A program made the position numbers and the translations under genes. Below are positions 16,906-24,841 of a DNA stretch of 64,000 nt, in pieces. Position 1 is the stretch's first letter; each line of letters begins with the position of its first letter. Source of the DNA: Crocinitomicaceae bacterium (lineage in GTDB: Bacteria > Bacteroidota > Bacteroidia > Flavobacteriales_D > Crocinitomicaceae); the NCBI GenBank assembly GCA_002709305.1, contig PAQM01000005.1:47627-111626 (forward strand), written 5' to 3'. Below the pieces are notes generated by a model that saw only the letters and a list, made by a program, of their open reading frames with translations, had not been told where the DNA came from and did no database searches.

Positions 16906-17809
16906 TTGATTTAATTAAAATAAGACCTACTTTGTCTATACATATATCATTAACTATTAAGGCAGAATTTTTGTTTTTTGATATTAGATAATCATGAGCA
17001 AAATGTAATGCAAAGGACGAAGCACTATAGTATAAACCAGAATATTTAAGAAAATTAATAAAATGACATGATTTAGGTATCTCAATATTTGAGTCTGAAT
17101 GTAATATTACATCTATATCTTTAGTTTCGTACTTATGTTTTTTTAAAAAATCTTTTATTTCTAACTCAGTATTTTTTGAATTAAATATAGTTTTAACATC
17201 AATAATTCCAATCTTATTTTTAGTTTTTGAAATACTAAAAAAAGAACCACCTGTAGAAAGAGGATATTTCTTTGATATAATCTTTGGCTGTAATAATTCT
17301 AAGAAAGGTGTTTTTTCATCTGCAGAACCTACTAAAACATTAATTTTCCCTTCATTTATGCACATTATTGCATCTATAAGTGCCATTTCAAAAGATAAAT
17401 TATTTTGAGTATGCGTCATATTATATGCGTGATTTTTTAATCCTAGTGAAATTTGTCCAGCAATAGTATTATGTGTAGATTGAATGAAAGAAGTAGGAGA
17501 GATGAAATCACTAGTTGATGTATGAAATGTCTTCAGAAATTTTTCGGTATCTCTTAAACAACCTAATGCAGTTCCTACTGATATTGCATCAAATTTTTTA
17601 CCTATTTTATTTTTACAATCAATTGCTGCAGTTAAACCAATCCTTAATACTGGGCTTAGCCTTCTTAATGCTGCTCCAGGAATAAATTCTTTATAATCTG
17701 GGGATATTAGATTAGAATTTTCTTTTATGGGTGATAATTCTTTAATTATATTATCAATACGGAATGTATTTTGATGAGTTATAGAAGATATAGCATGAAT
17801 GTAATACAT
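16895..17809 (-). CDS. Ketosynthase-like chain-length factor 2 (no active-site Cys)
   Basis: 304 residues, homologous to the product of 5306-6352: both have a YxEFIPGAALRR/YTELIPRNLLRR segment and an SPTSFIQSTHNTIAGQ stretch. The nucleophile position is Asn in MTHTQNNLSFEMA, and the His motifs are absent. It follows KS2 by 2 bases, repeating the KS-CLF-ACP arrangement of the first triad. Shorter than CLF1 in the C-terminal half. Confidence 0.8.
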   Translation of the reverse strand: MYYIHAISSITHQNTFRIDNIIKELSPIKENSNLISPDYKEFIPGAALRRLSPVLRIGLTAAIDCKNKIGKKFDAISVGTALGCLRDTEKFLKTFHTSTSDFISPTSFIQSTHNTIAGQISLGLKNHAYNMTHTQNNLSFEMALIDAIMCINEGKINVLVGSADEKTPFLELLQPKIISKKYPLSTGGSFFSISKTKNKIGIIDVKTIFNSKNTELEIKDFLKKHKYETKDIDVILHSDSNIEIPKSCHFINFLKYSGLYYSASSFALHFAHDYLISKNKNSALIVNDICIDKVGLILIKSNEA

Positions 17810-17811
17810 AA

Positions 17812-18984
17812 TTATATTGAGCTTATTATTAGTGTTGAATTATTACCTCCAAAACCAAAAGAATTTGATAGAACATGATTAATTTTATTTTTTTTAATGA
17901 ACTTTAAATTTGGTGTTAACTCTGTTTCTTCTATTGGGTTTTTAAAGTTTAAGTTTGGATAAATATATCCATGTTGAATAGAAAGTGTCGAGAGTACAGC
18001 TTCTATGCCTCCTGAAGCTGCTAATGTATGACCTGTGTATGATTTTGTCGAGCTAAAAGGAGGTGTTGATTTGAATATTTTTTTAATTGCATATGATTCA
18101 GATAGATCATTGTTAGGTGTTGCAGTACCATGCGCATTAATGTAATCGATATTTTCGGGCTTTAATTTTGCTTTATTTAAAGCTTCTAGCATAGATAATT
18201 GTGCACCAAAACCTTCTGGAGATGAAGCAGTTTGGTGAAAAGAATCAGATGCATTGCTCCAACCTGATAATAAAGCTAAAGGTTCTTTTTTTGTTGATGA
18301 AATTGATTGCTCGGATTCTAAAACAATATAACCAGCCCCTTCACCTAGATTCAATCCTTTTCTTGATTTATCAAAAGGTTTACAAAATTCTTCATCAAAA
18401 ATCATTAGTGATTTAAATCCTGATGTAGTAAATTTTGTTAAAGAATCTGTACCTCCAACAATTACACGATCTAAAAAACCATTTTCAATCATTCTAGCTC
18501 CCATAATAATTGCATTTGCTGCTGAAGAACAAGCTGTTGAAATAGTATTAATAAAATCGCTGATACCTAATTCAAATGCAATTTGTTCGCTACTAATACC
18601 ACTAGAATGTTGTTGGTAAATATTTATATCATGTTTTTCAGATTCTAAATATTTTTTGTATTCAAATTCAGATGTATCCATTCCACCAACAGATGTTCCA
18701 GAAATTAAACCTGTTCTAATATTCTTAGAAATATTATGTCCATAAAATGCTTGTTTACTAGCTATTATACCTAACAAGGCAGTTCTCGAACAATCTGTTT
18801 TAATATTGAATTCTTTTTTTAATTCATCATTTGTAGCTTTTATCGCTCCAACCTTAAATCCTTTTGTTGTTTTAAGATTCGATTCTTCTATTCCTGAAGA
18901 ATAATTTTTTAAAGAAGATAATGATTCATCGATGTTCTTACCAATAGATGAAATTAATCCATAACCAGTAATATATATATTCAT
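17812..18984 (-). CDS. Beta-ketoacyl-ACP synthase (KS2, FabF-like)
   Basis: 390-residue condensing enzyme with Cys152 in STACSSAANAI, catalytic histidines in NAHGTATPNND and SYTGHTLAASG, and SNSFGFGGNNS at the C-terminus. Closely similar to KS1 in motif wording and in gene neighbourhood, so the two arose by duplication. Partner proteins are CLF2 (downstream) and ACP2 (upstream). Confidence 0.93.
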   Translation of the reverse strand: MNIYITGYGLISSIGKNIDESLSSLKNYSSGIEESNLKTTKGFKVGAIKATNDELKKEFNIKTDCSRTALLGIIASKQAFYGHNISKNIRTGLISGTSVGGMDTSEFEYKKYLESEKHDINIYQQHSSGISSEQIAFELGISDFINTISTACSSAANAIIMGARMIENGFLDRVIVGGTDSLTKFTTSGFKSLMIFDEEFCKPFDKSRKGLNLGEGAGYIVLESEQSISSTKKEPLALLSGWSNASDSFHQTASSPEGFGAQLSMLEALNKAKLKPENIDYINAHGTATPNNDLSESYAIKKIFKSTPPFSSTKSYTGHTLAASGGIEAVLSTLSIQHGYIYPNLNFKNPIEETELTPNLKFIKKNKINHVLSNSFGFGGNNSTLIISSI

Positions 18985-18986
18985 TT

Positions 18987-19241
18987 TTATTTATTCTTTT
19001 CTATGTAAGAAGCTAAAGTATCTATAGATTTGAAAATTTTCTTACCCTCTTGCGGATCAGAAATTTTAATATTATACTTTGATTCTAGTAATACTATAAA
19101 TTCTAAAGCATCTATTGAGTCTAATCCTAATCCGTTATCCCCAAATAAATCACCTTCATTTGTAATGTCTTCTGGTTTGATATCTTCTAGATTTAATTGT
19201 TCAATGATTTGTTCTTTAAGATTCTCTCTTAGATTATTCAT
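18987..19241 (-). CDS. Acyl carrier protein 2
   Basis: 84-residue ACP with attachment serine in LGLDSIDALEF. Two bases separate it from KS2, and its start overlaps the end of the half-ketosynthase gene by 8 bases. A paralogue of ACP1 judging by shared wording (IKPEDI/IKPEEI, then LFG). Confidence 0.92.
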   Translation of the reverse strand: MNNLRENLKEQIIEQLNLEDIKPEDITNEGDLFGDNGLGLDSIDALEFIVLLESKYNIKISDPQEGKKIFKSIDTLASYIEKNK

Positions 19242-19827
19242 TTTGATATAGTTTATTTAATTTTTCTATTGTTAATTTACCTTCTTTTTTTTCTATAAAA
19301 AACAAGAAACATTCTTCATTTTTATCATTTGATTCAACCCACCCTGCTAAGATAGCTTTTGCACCTTTACTAAAATAAAATTTAATTTGTTCTATATAGA
19401 ATTTAGGATCAAATTTTTGTTGAATAAAAAATATGTTTTCACCATACCATTTGTTAAGTATAGCTAATTCACCTGTTAATATATTGGGTAACGTATATAC
19501 AAAAAGAGAAGGGCTCGGGTTTCCTTTGTTTGTATATGTATTTATATATTTAAGATCATTTGTTTTACTTGATGAAGCATTAGAGAAAATAAGACTAATC
19601 TCATCATCTTTATAATTATTAATATTTATTTTCTTTTCAAGAAATAAGAAACCTAAAAATGCTAATTTTGCCAAATTATCCATTTTATGAAATTTTGGAT
19701 ATTCTTTATTAGAATCATAATAAAGTTCTGTAATCCAATTTGACTCTGACAAATCATTTCTTGAAATTAATTGTGAGTTTAGATATACACCTGTTTTATT
19801 TATCTTACAGCTTGCTATTAATTTCAT
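19234..19827 (-). CDS. Half-length pseudo-ketosynthase
   Basis: 197 residues. The central PSPSLFVYTLPNILTGELAI matches the SPTxFVQSTPNAIAGQLAL region of the chain-length factors, and the following ENIFFIQQKFDPKFYI aligns with their pseudo-active site, with Lys where the nucleophilic Cys would be. It stops after the first half of the thiolase fold. Its stop overlaps the ACP2 start and its start overlaps the KS3 stop, so it is a kept, coupled gene rather than decay. Similar short 'oxoacyl-ACP synthase' genes occur in other flexirubin clusters. Probably a structural partner of KS3. Confidence 0.7.
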   Translation of the reverse strand: MKLIASCKINKTGVYLNSQLISRNDLSESNWITELYYDSNKEYPKFHKMDNLAKLAFLGFLFLEKKININNYKDDEISLIFSNASSSKTNDLKYINTYTNKGNPSPSLFVYTLPNILTGELAILNKWYGENIFFIQQKFDPKFYIEQIKFYFSKGAKAILAGWVESNDKNEECFLFFIEKKEGKLTIEKLNKLYQNE

Positions 19828-20909
19828 TCTTTTAATTTTAAAATTAATGAAGCATTCCCCCCGCCAAAACCTGACGCTGTTTTTAGGATTTTTGATAATC
19901 TGCTCTTATAATTTTTTTTAGTAATATTTAACTTCATACTAGTTCCTTGTTCTTCAAATCCAAGACTTTTCAATAGAGTTTGTTTTTCCATCATTTTAAT
20001 GCAAGTAATTAATTCAATTACTCCTGCTGCTCCTAATGTGTGTCCAAAGTATCCTTTTAAACTGTGCATAGGAATATTACTTATTTTTAGGCGATTGAAT
20101 GCAATACTCTCCATTTCATCATTATATATAGTTCCAGTACCATGAGCAGAAATAAAATCAATTTCTTTCTCATTTATATTCGCTCTATTAAAAGTTTTAT
20201 TAATTGATCGGTATAAACCTTCTCCAGTTCTCGATGGACCTGAAATATGATTTGCATCATTTGAAGAAGACCCCCCAACATAAATAACTGAAAAAATATT
20301 ATTTAATTCTTTTTTACTAAGGATTAGACACCCAGCAGCTTCACCTATAGATATTCCCTTCCTTTCTTTATCAAATGGTTTACTAGCTTCATTACTTAGA
20401 GCAAATAAAGATTGAAAACCATATGTAATAAAATTAGATAGTGCATCAATTCCAATGACAACAACATTATTGTATTTGTTATATTTTATGTAATCAGCAG
20501 CTGTATTTACTGCTATTACTCCGGATATGCAAGCATTAGAAATTATAATTATTTCGTTTTTAACATTTAATTTTTCTTTTAAAATTCTTCGAGTTGAAGA
20601 GAAAGTGTCATTTGGAAGGTCATCTAAATTGCCTTTAGTTGAACTTACTATAAATAATGTTTTTTTGTCTTTAAAAATAGACTTATTAAAATCTAAAACT
20701 AATTTATCACATAGTTTTGATAAAAGTTTATCAAACCTATTTTCCCCTTTTATGTTATTTATTTTCCCTAAAGGCAAATCTTCATTATTAAATCCTGTAT
20801 TTTTTGTGACAGAAATTCCAGATTTACCTTCGAGCATATTTTTGAAATTATCATTTACATTATTTCCCAATGGACTTATAAGACCTCCATATGTTATGAA
20901 AATATTCAT
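19824..20909 (-). CDS. Beta-ketoacyl-ACP synthase (KS3)
   Basis: 361 residues from the ATG at 20909, chosen because it overlaps the thioesterase stop (ATGA) and begins MNIFITYGGLISPLG as ketosynthases do. An ATG 33 bases upstream would add 11 odd residues. Nucleophile Cys127 in SNACISGVIAV; histidines in SAHGTGTIYND and LKGYFGHTLGAAG; C-terminal ASGFGGGNAS. More divergent than KS1/KS2 and slightly short, but the catalytic triad is intact. Confidence 0.88.
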   Translation of the reverse strand: MNIFITYGGLISPLGNNVNDNFKNMLEGKSGISVTKNTGFNNEDLPLGKINNIKGENRFDKLLSKLCDKLVLDFNKSIFKDKKTLFIVSSTKGNLDDLPNDTFSSTRRILKEKLNVKNEIIIISNACISGVIAVNTAADYIKYNKYNNVVVIGIDALSNFITYGFQSLFALSNEASKPFDKERKGISIGEAAGCLILSKKELNNIFSVIYVGGSSSNDANHISGPSRTGEGLYRSINKTFNRANINEKEIDFISAHGTGTIYNDEMESIAFNRLKISNIPMHSLKGYFGHTLGAAGVIELITCIKMMEKQTLLKSLGFEEQGTSMKLNITKKNYKSRLSKILKTASGFGGGNASLILKLKE

Positions 20910-21337
20910 GTAATTTTTTTCCAAGCTTGTTTTTTCTCCCACTCAATATAAAATGGCGGCTTATTTAGTTCTAAAATTCTTTCTTCTACTCTTAAAAATA
21001 TTTGGGTAGTTGATCCAGTGGCTGCTATTTCACCTGTAGTTATGTTTATGACTTCATATTTGAAAATAATTTTGGAAGAAGCACAGTAAATAAGTATAAC
21101 CCTTACTTTAATTTTTTGACCATAGTAGACAGATGATTTATAATTAATATCTGTCTTTACAATAGGTGTATAGAAGCCTTTTTCATAAAAATCAAGGTAT
21201 TTCATATTGTATTTGATGCCGAAATGTTCACGACCATCTTCAAAAAACTTAAGGTAATTTCCATGCCATATTACACCCATAGCATCAGTTTCACTGAATC
21301 TGATTGGTATTTCTATTGAAGACTCTAATGTTTTCAT
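20906..21337 (-). CDS. Acyl-CoA/ACP thioesterase (4HBT hotdog)
   Basis: 143 residues from the ATG at 21337, which gives an ATGA overlap with the upstream gene; an ATG 24 bases earlier is also open. The 4-hydroxybenzoyl-CoA thioesterase signature is clear: FSETDAMGVIWHGNYLKFFE, with catalytic Asp18 and the WHGNY turn. Likely releases or edits acyl/aryl-polyene chains; thioesterases of this class are regular members of aryl-polyene clusters. Confidence 0.87.
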   Translation of the reverse strand: MKTLESSIEIPIRFSETDAMGVIWHGNYLKFFEDGREHFGIKYNMKYLDFYEKGFYTPIVKTDINYKSSVYYGQKIKVRVILIYCASSKIIFKYEVINITTGEIAATGSTTQIFLRVEERILELNKPPFYIEWEKKQAWKKIT

Positions 21338-21762
21338 GCAATAACAATTTTCATTTGACATGAAACTAATTTTTGATTTTTTTCAAAAACAGTTCCTTCT
21401 ATTAAATGAATATTATCAAATGTATTCAAAATTTGCACCTCAGTAGTCAAAGAGGAATGAATTTTTGCTTTTTTATTAACAGTTAACTTAGACACAGCTC
21501 CTATGAATCCTAACTTTGGCTCTTCATTTTCTTTCATACTATTAATATAACCAAATCCTGCTGCACAAGTTTGTGCAATATTTTCAACCAATGCTGATTC
21601 AGATACAATATTATTTTTTAAAAAAATATTATTATCTCTAATGTTGAATTTACTTATGAATCCTTTTTCATCAGCTTTTGATAATTCATCAATCATAATA
21701 AAAGGCTTACGTTGAGGGATAAATTGTTCTATTTCATTTTGCTTAATCATCATAATATTCAA
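21334..21762 (-). CDS. Hotdog-fold dehydratase-like protein
   Basis: 142 residues with a FabA/FabZ-like frame, IPQRKPFIMIDEL and SESALVENIAQTCAAGFGY, like the second dehydratase of aryl-polyene clusters. The GHFP histidine motif of FabZ is missing and the usual PHRPP reads PQRKP, so catalysis would need other residues, or it acts as a partner of the FabZ-like protein at 15156-15527. Three ATGs (21762, 21753, 21750) compete for the start. The first two overlap the acyltransferase gene by 20 and 11 bases. Confidence 0.72.
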   Translation of the reverse strand: MNIMMIKQNEIEQFIPQRKPFIMIDELSKADEKGFISKFNIRDNNIFLKNNIVSESALVENIAQTCAAGFGYINSMKENEEPKLGFIGAVSKLTVNKKAKIHSSLTTEVQILNTFDNIHLIEGTVFEKNQKLVSCQMKIVIA

Positions 21763-22615
21763 AAAAATTAAACCATTGAGTAGGGTATTTCCTTACCATC
21801 ATTTCTAAATTAGATACGTATTTTTTTGCAATTTGTTGTTCTGAAATTATTTCATTTATTGGATCTGATGCATATAAATTATAATGAAAATTAGATTCTT
21901 TTACTGCATAAACGAATGTGATAGGTACCTTAAACTTACTAGCTAAAACAAAAGGTCCAATTGGAAATTTTGCTTTATGATTCAAAAAATCAAGTTCAAT
22001 AGTTTTCTGCTTATTAAAAACCCTATCAGCATGTAAAGCTATCAATTCATTTTTTTTTAGTGCCTTGTGAATAAGAATAAGATGTGACAAGTCAGATTTT
22101 ATTGGGATAATATTATAAAGCGGCCCACCGGTTTTGAGATTAAGAAATGATTTTATTTTTTTTACTTCACTATCAACCATTACAATATTAATTTTATTAG
22201 TAATTCTCTTATGTAAAAGATTCCCTGCATTCTCCCAATTACCTATGTGTCCGGAGATTAAAATCCCTCCTTTTTTGTTCTCATTTATATTTTTTAGTGC
22301 CTTTTCATTATTAAAAGTATATGTAAACGAGTTTTCTTTATTTATTAATAAGATGGCTACTCTATCAATAAGAGTTTTGCCGAAATTGAAAAAAGTTTTA
22401 AAAGCTATTTTTTTAGATTCTTTATAATTTTTCCCAAAACCGATTTCATGAAATTGTATTAGAGCATTCTTTTCTTTTTTTGCAAAAATCATATAGTAAA
22501 TTGATACAAAAAAACAAAATGAGTATGAAAATCGTATTCCAAAAGTTTTGATTAGAAATACAAAAAATTTATACCCCCATAAACCTCCTTTAGTTTTTCC
22601 ATCCCATTTTTCCAT
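21743..22615 (-). CDS. LpxL/HtrB-type lysophospholipid acyltransferase family protein
   Basis: 290 residues with a hydrophobic N-terminal segment (about 14-45) and the acyltransferase motif SGHIGNWEN (His123 and Glu128, HxxxxE), then IALHADRVFN and a late KYPTQWFNFFEYY typical of the LpxL family. In flexirubin assembly an acyltransferase must ester-link the aryl-polyene acid to the dialkylresorcinol; this protein is a prime candidate (inference). Confidence 0.87.
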   Translation of the reverse strand: MEKWDGKTKGGLWGYKFFVFLIKTFGIRFSYSFCFFVSIYYMIFAKKEKNALIQFHEIGFGKNYKESKKIAFKTFFNFGKTLIDRVAILLINKENSFTYTFNNEKALKNINENKKGGILISGHIGNWENAGNLLHKRITNKINIVMVDSEVKKIKSFLNLKTGGPLYNIIPIKSDLSHLILIHKALKKNELIALHADRVFNKQKTIELDFLNHKAKFPIGPFVLASKFKVPITFVYAVKESNFHYNLYASDPINEIISEQQIAKKYVSNLEMMVRKYPTQWFNFFEYYDD

Positions 22616-22628
22616 TTATTTTGACTTT

Positions 22629-22871
22629 TTATTTTAGTTTTTTATCAACTAAATCGTAAAAGTCATTGAAAGAAATAATAGTTTTGAAATCATCGGAAGT
22701 TGGTTTAAAACCAAAGTTTTCTTCAATAACAACAACCAAATCAACATAATCTAAGCTATCTAAATCTAGAGTTTGATGAAAATTATTTTCAGATATAATT
22801 TTATTTGAATTTATTTCAAATTCATCTGACAAAAAACTTTTTGTAATAGTTATGATTTCTTCTTTATTCAT
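22629..22871 (-). CDS. Acyl carrier protein 3
   Basis: 80-residue ACP with the attachment serine in LDLDSLDYVDLV. It differs in wording from ACP1 and ACP2 and sits next to KS4, suggesting a separate dedicated carrier, perhaps for the coumarate-primed polyene. Confidence 0.92.
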   Translation of the reverse strand: MNKEEIITITKSFLSDEFEINSNKIISENNFHQTLDLDSLDYVDLVVVIEENFGFKPTSDDFKTIISFNDFYDLVDKKLK

Positions 22872-22886
22872 ATTTTTTTGGTTAGG

Positions 22887-24110
22887 TTATTTTATGAATC
22901 TTTTTATTATAAGCGAAGAATTTGTTCCTCCAAAACCAAATGAGTTAGAAAGTAAAATGTCTATGTTTTTTTCTTTATATTCTGCTATTATATTGATTTT
23001 TTTCGAATTTTCATCAGGATTTTCCAAATTTATATTTGGCGCAATAAAATTATATTTCATCATTAGTAGTGAATATGCTATCTCACTAGCTCCAGCCATC
23101 CAACATTCATGACCGGTCATACTTTTTGTAGAGCTAACGGGTGTTTTTGATCCAAAAACAGAATATATTGCTTGTGCTTCAGTGGAATCACCAATTGGTG
23201 TTGATGTTGCGTGTGCATTAATATAATCTATAAGTTTTGGGTCTAATTTTGCTTGTGAAAGAGCCATTTGTAATGAACGATATTGACCATCAAGATTAGG
23301 ATTTGAAATATGGTCACCATTTGAAGAAAAACCGTAGCTAATTATTTCACCTAAAATCGTTGCATTTCGTTTTTTAGCAGATTCCAATGACTCTATAATG
23401 ATTGTTGCTGCTCCACCTGATGGAACTAAACCATCACGGTTTAAATCAAAAGGTCGTGATGCTTTTGTTGGTTCTTCATGTCGTGTAGAGAAAGTTCCTA
23501 ATCCATCAAAACTAGCCATAGCATATAGGTTGATTTCTTGAGCTCCTCCGCATACAATTCGTTCTTGAAGACCTTGCTTAATTAATAAGTACCCCATTCC
23601 AATTGAATGGGAACCAGAAGCACATGCAGCACTTAATGAAAGGTTAATTCCTTTTAATTTAAATATAGTTGATAGATTCATATTCACTGTACAGTTCATG
23701 TTCTGAAAAATATCTCCACTTCCAATTAGTGTAGTATCTTTTCTTTTACGAACTTTATCTATCGTTTCAATAACTGCTCCTGCAGTACTATCATTACCAT
23801 ATATAATTCCAGTTTCATTTTTTGACATATAATCAGACTCTAGCTTAGCTTGTTCTAATGCTTCTTTTGTTGCCATATATGCATACATAGCAGGTTGATG
23901 CATTCCTATTCTTTCACGCCTAGATAAGAATGGTTTTAAATCTGGTTTTTTAACCATACCTGTTAATTTAGATCTGTATCCAAATTCTTCTCTTTCTTTA
24001 TCATAGATAATACCACTTTTACCCATTCGTAAGGAATCTAGTACTTCATTTTTACCAATTCCTATAGATGAATATATCCCAATACCTGTTATAACAACTC
24101 TTTTTTCCAT
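22887..24110 (-). CDS. Beta-ketoacyl-ACP synthase (KS4, FabB-like)
   Basis: 407 residues. Nucleophile Cys163 in LSAACASGSHSIGMG; histidines in NAHATSTPIGD and SMTGHECWMAGASE; C-terminal NSFGFGGTNSS. It reads more like FabB/aryl-polyene ketosynthases than KS1-3. Its start overlaps the fabG-like stop (TAATG), which ties it to the ketoreductase. Confidence 0.93.
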   Translation of the reverse strand: MEKRVVITGIGIYSSIGIGKNEVLDSLRMGKSGIIYDKEREEFGYRSKLTGMVKKPDLKPFLSRRERIGMHQPAMYAYMATKEALEQAKLESDYMSKNETGIIYGNDSTAGAVIETIDKVRKRKDTTLIGSGDIFQNMNCTVNMNLSTIFKLKGINLSLSAACASGSHSIGMGYLLIKQGLQERIVCGGAQEINLYAMASFDGLGTFSTRHEEPTKASRPFDLNRDGLVPSGGAATIIIESLESAKKRNATILGEIISYGFSSNGDHISNPNLDGQYRSLQMALSQAKLDPKLIDYINAHATSTPIGDSTEAQAIYSVFGSKTPVSSTKSMTGHECWMAGASEIAYSLLMMKYNFIAPNINLENPDENSKKINIIAEYKEKNIDILLSNSFGFGGTNSSLIIKRFIK

Positions 24111-24841
24111 TAAGCGTAAATTCCGCCATTAATATTAATGACTTCACCAGTGATGTATGAGGCTTTATCTGAAGCTAAAAAACTTGCTAAATGAGCAACT
24201 TCTTCTGCTGTACCAAACCTATTTACTGGAACCATTTTTTTTAACTCTTCTTCATCTAAATCACTTGTCATATCAGAGTGAATAAAACCTGGAGCGATAG
24301 CATTTACTGTAATTTTACGTTTTGCTATCTCTTGAGATAACGCTTTAGTAGATGCTATCATTGCACCTTTAGCTGCAGAGTAATTTGTTTGTCCAGGTAC
24401 ACCTTTTAAGCCTGATAAAGAAGCAATATTGATGATTCTTCCATATCGGTTTCGTAACATTTTTTTTATTATTGCTTGTGTACAGTTATACATTCCTTTA
24501 AGAGAAATATTTATAACATTATCCCAATCTTCTTCACTTACCCATGGAAATAAATTATCTCTTGTAATACCAGCATTGTTAACAAGAACTTCAATGTGTT
24601 TTTTTGGGTTTTTCTCAAACCATTTTGTCATTGCTGAATTAACAGCATTAGAATTTCCTACATTGAAATTTATTAGTTCACCACTTCCATTATTTTCTTT
24701 AATTATGTTTAGCGTTTCTTTAGCTGCTTCAATGTTAGAAGAAAAATTAATTAAAATATGTAGGTTGTGATCTTTAGCTAATTGAATTGCAATTGCTTTA
24801 CCGATACCTCTTGATGAACCTGTTACTAATGCACATTTCAT
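24110..24841 (-). CDS. 3-oxoacyl-ACP reductase (FabG-like)
   Basis: Short-chain dehydrogenase of 243 residues: TGSSRGIG cofactor motif (7-14), NNAG (88-91), catalytic Ser141, Tyr154 and Lys158 (NYSAAKG), and PGFIHSDMT. Reduces 3-oxoacyl-ACP in polyene elongation. Coupled on both sides by ATGA/TAATG overlaps to ammonia-lyase and KS4. Confidence 0.93.
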   Translation of the reverse strand: MKCALVTGSSRGIGKAIAIQLAKDHNLHILINFSSNIEAAKETLNIIKENNGSGELINFNVGNSNAVNSAMTKWFEKNPKKHIEVLVNNAGITRDNLFPWVSEEDWDNVINISLKGMYNCTQAIIKKMLRNRYGRIINIASLSGLKGVPGQTNYSAAKGAMIASTKALSQEIAKRKITVNAIAPGFIHSDMTSDLDEEELKKMVPVNRFGTAEEVAHLASFLASDKASYITGEVININGGIYA

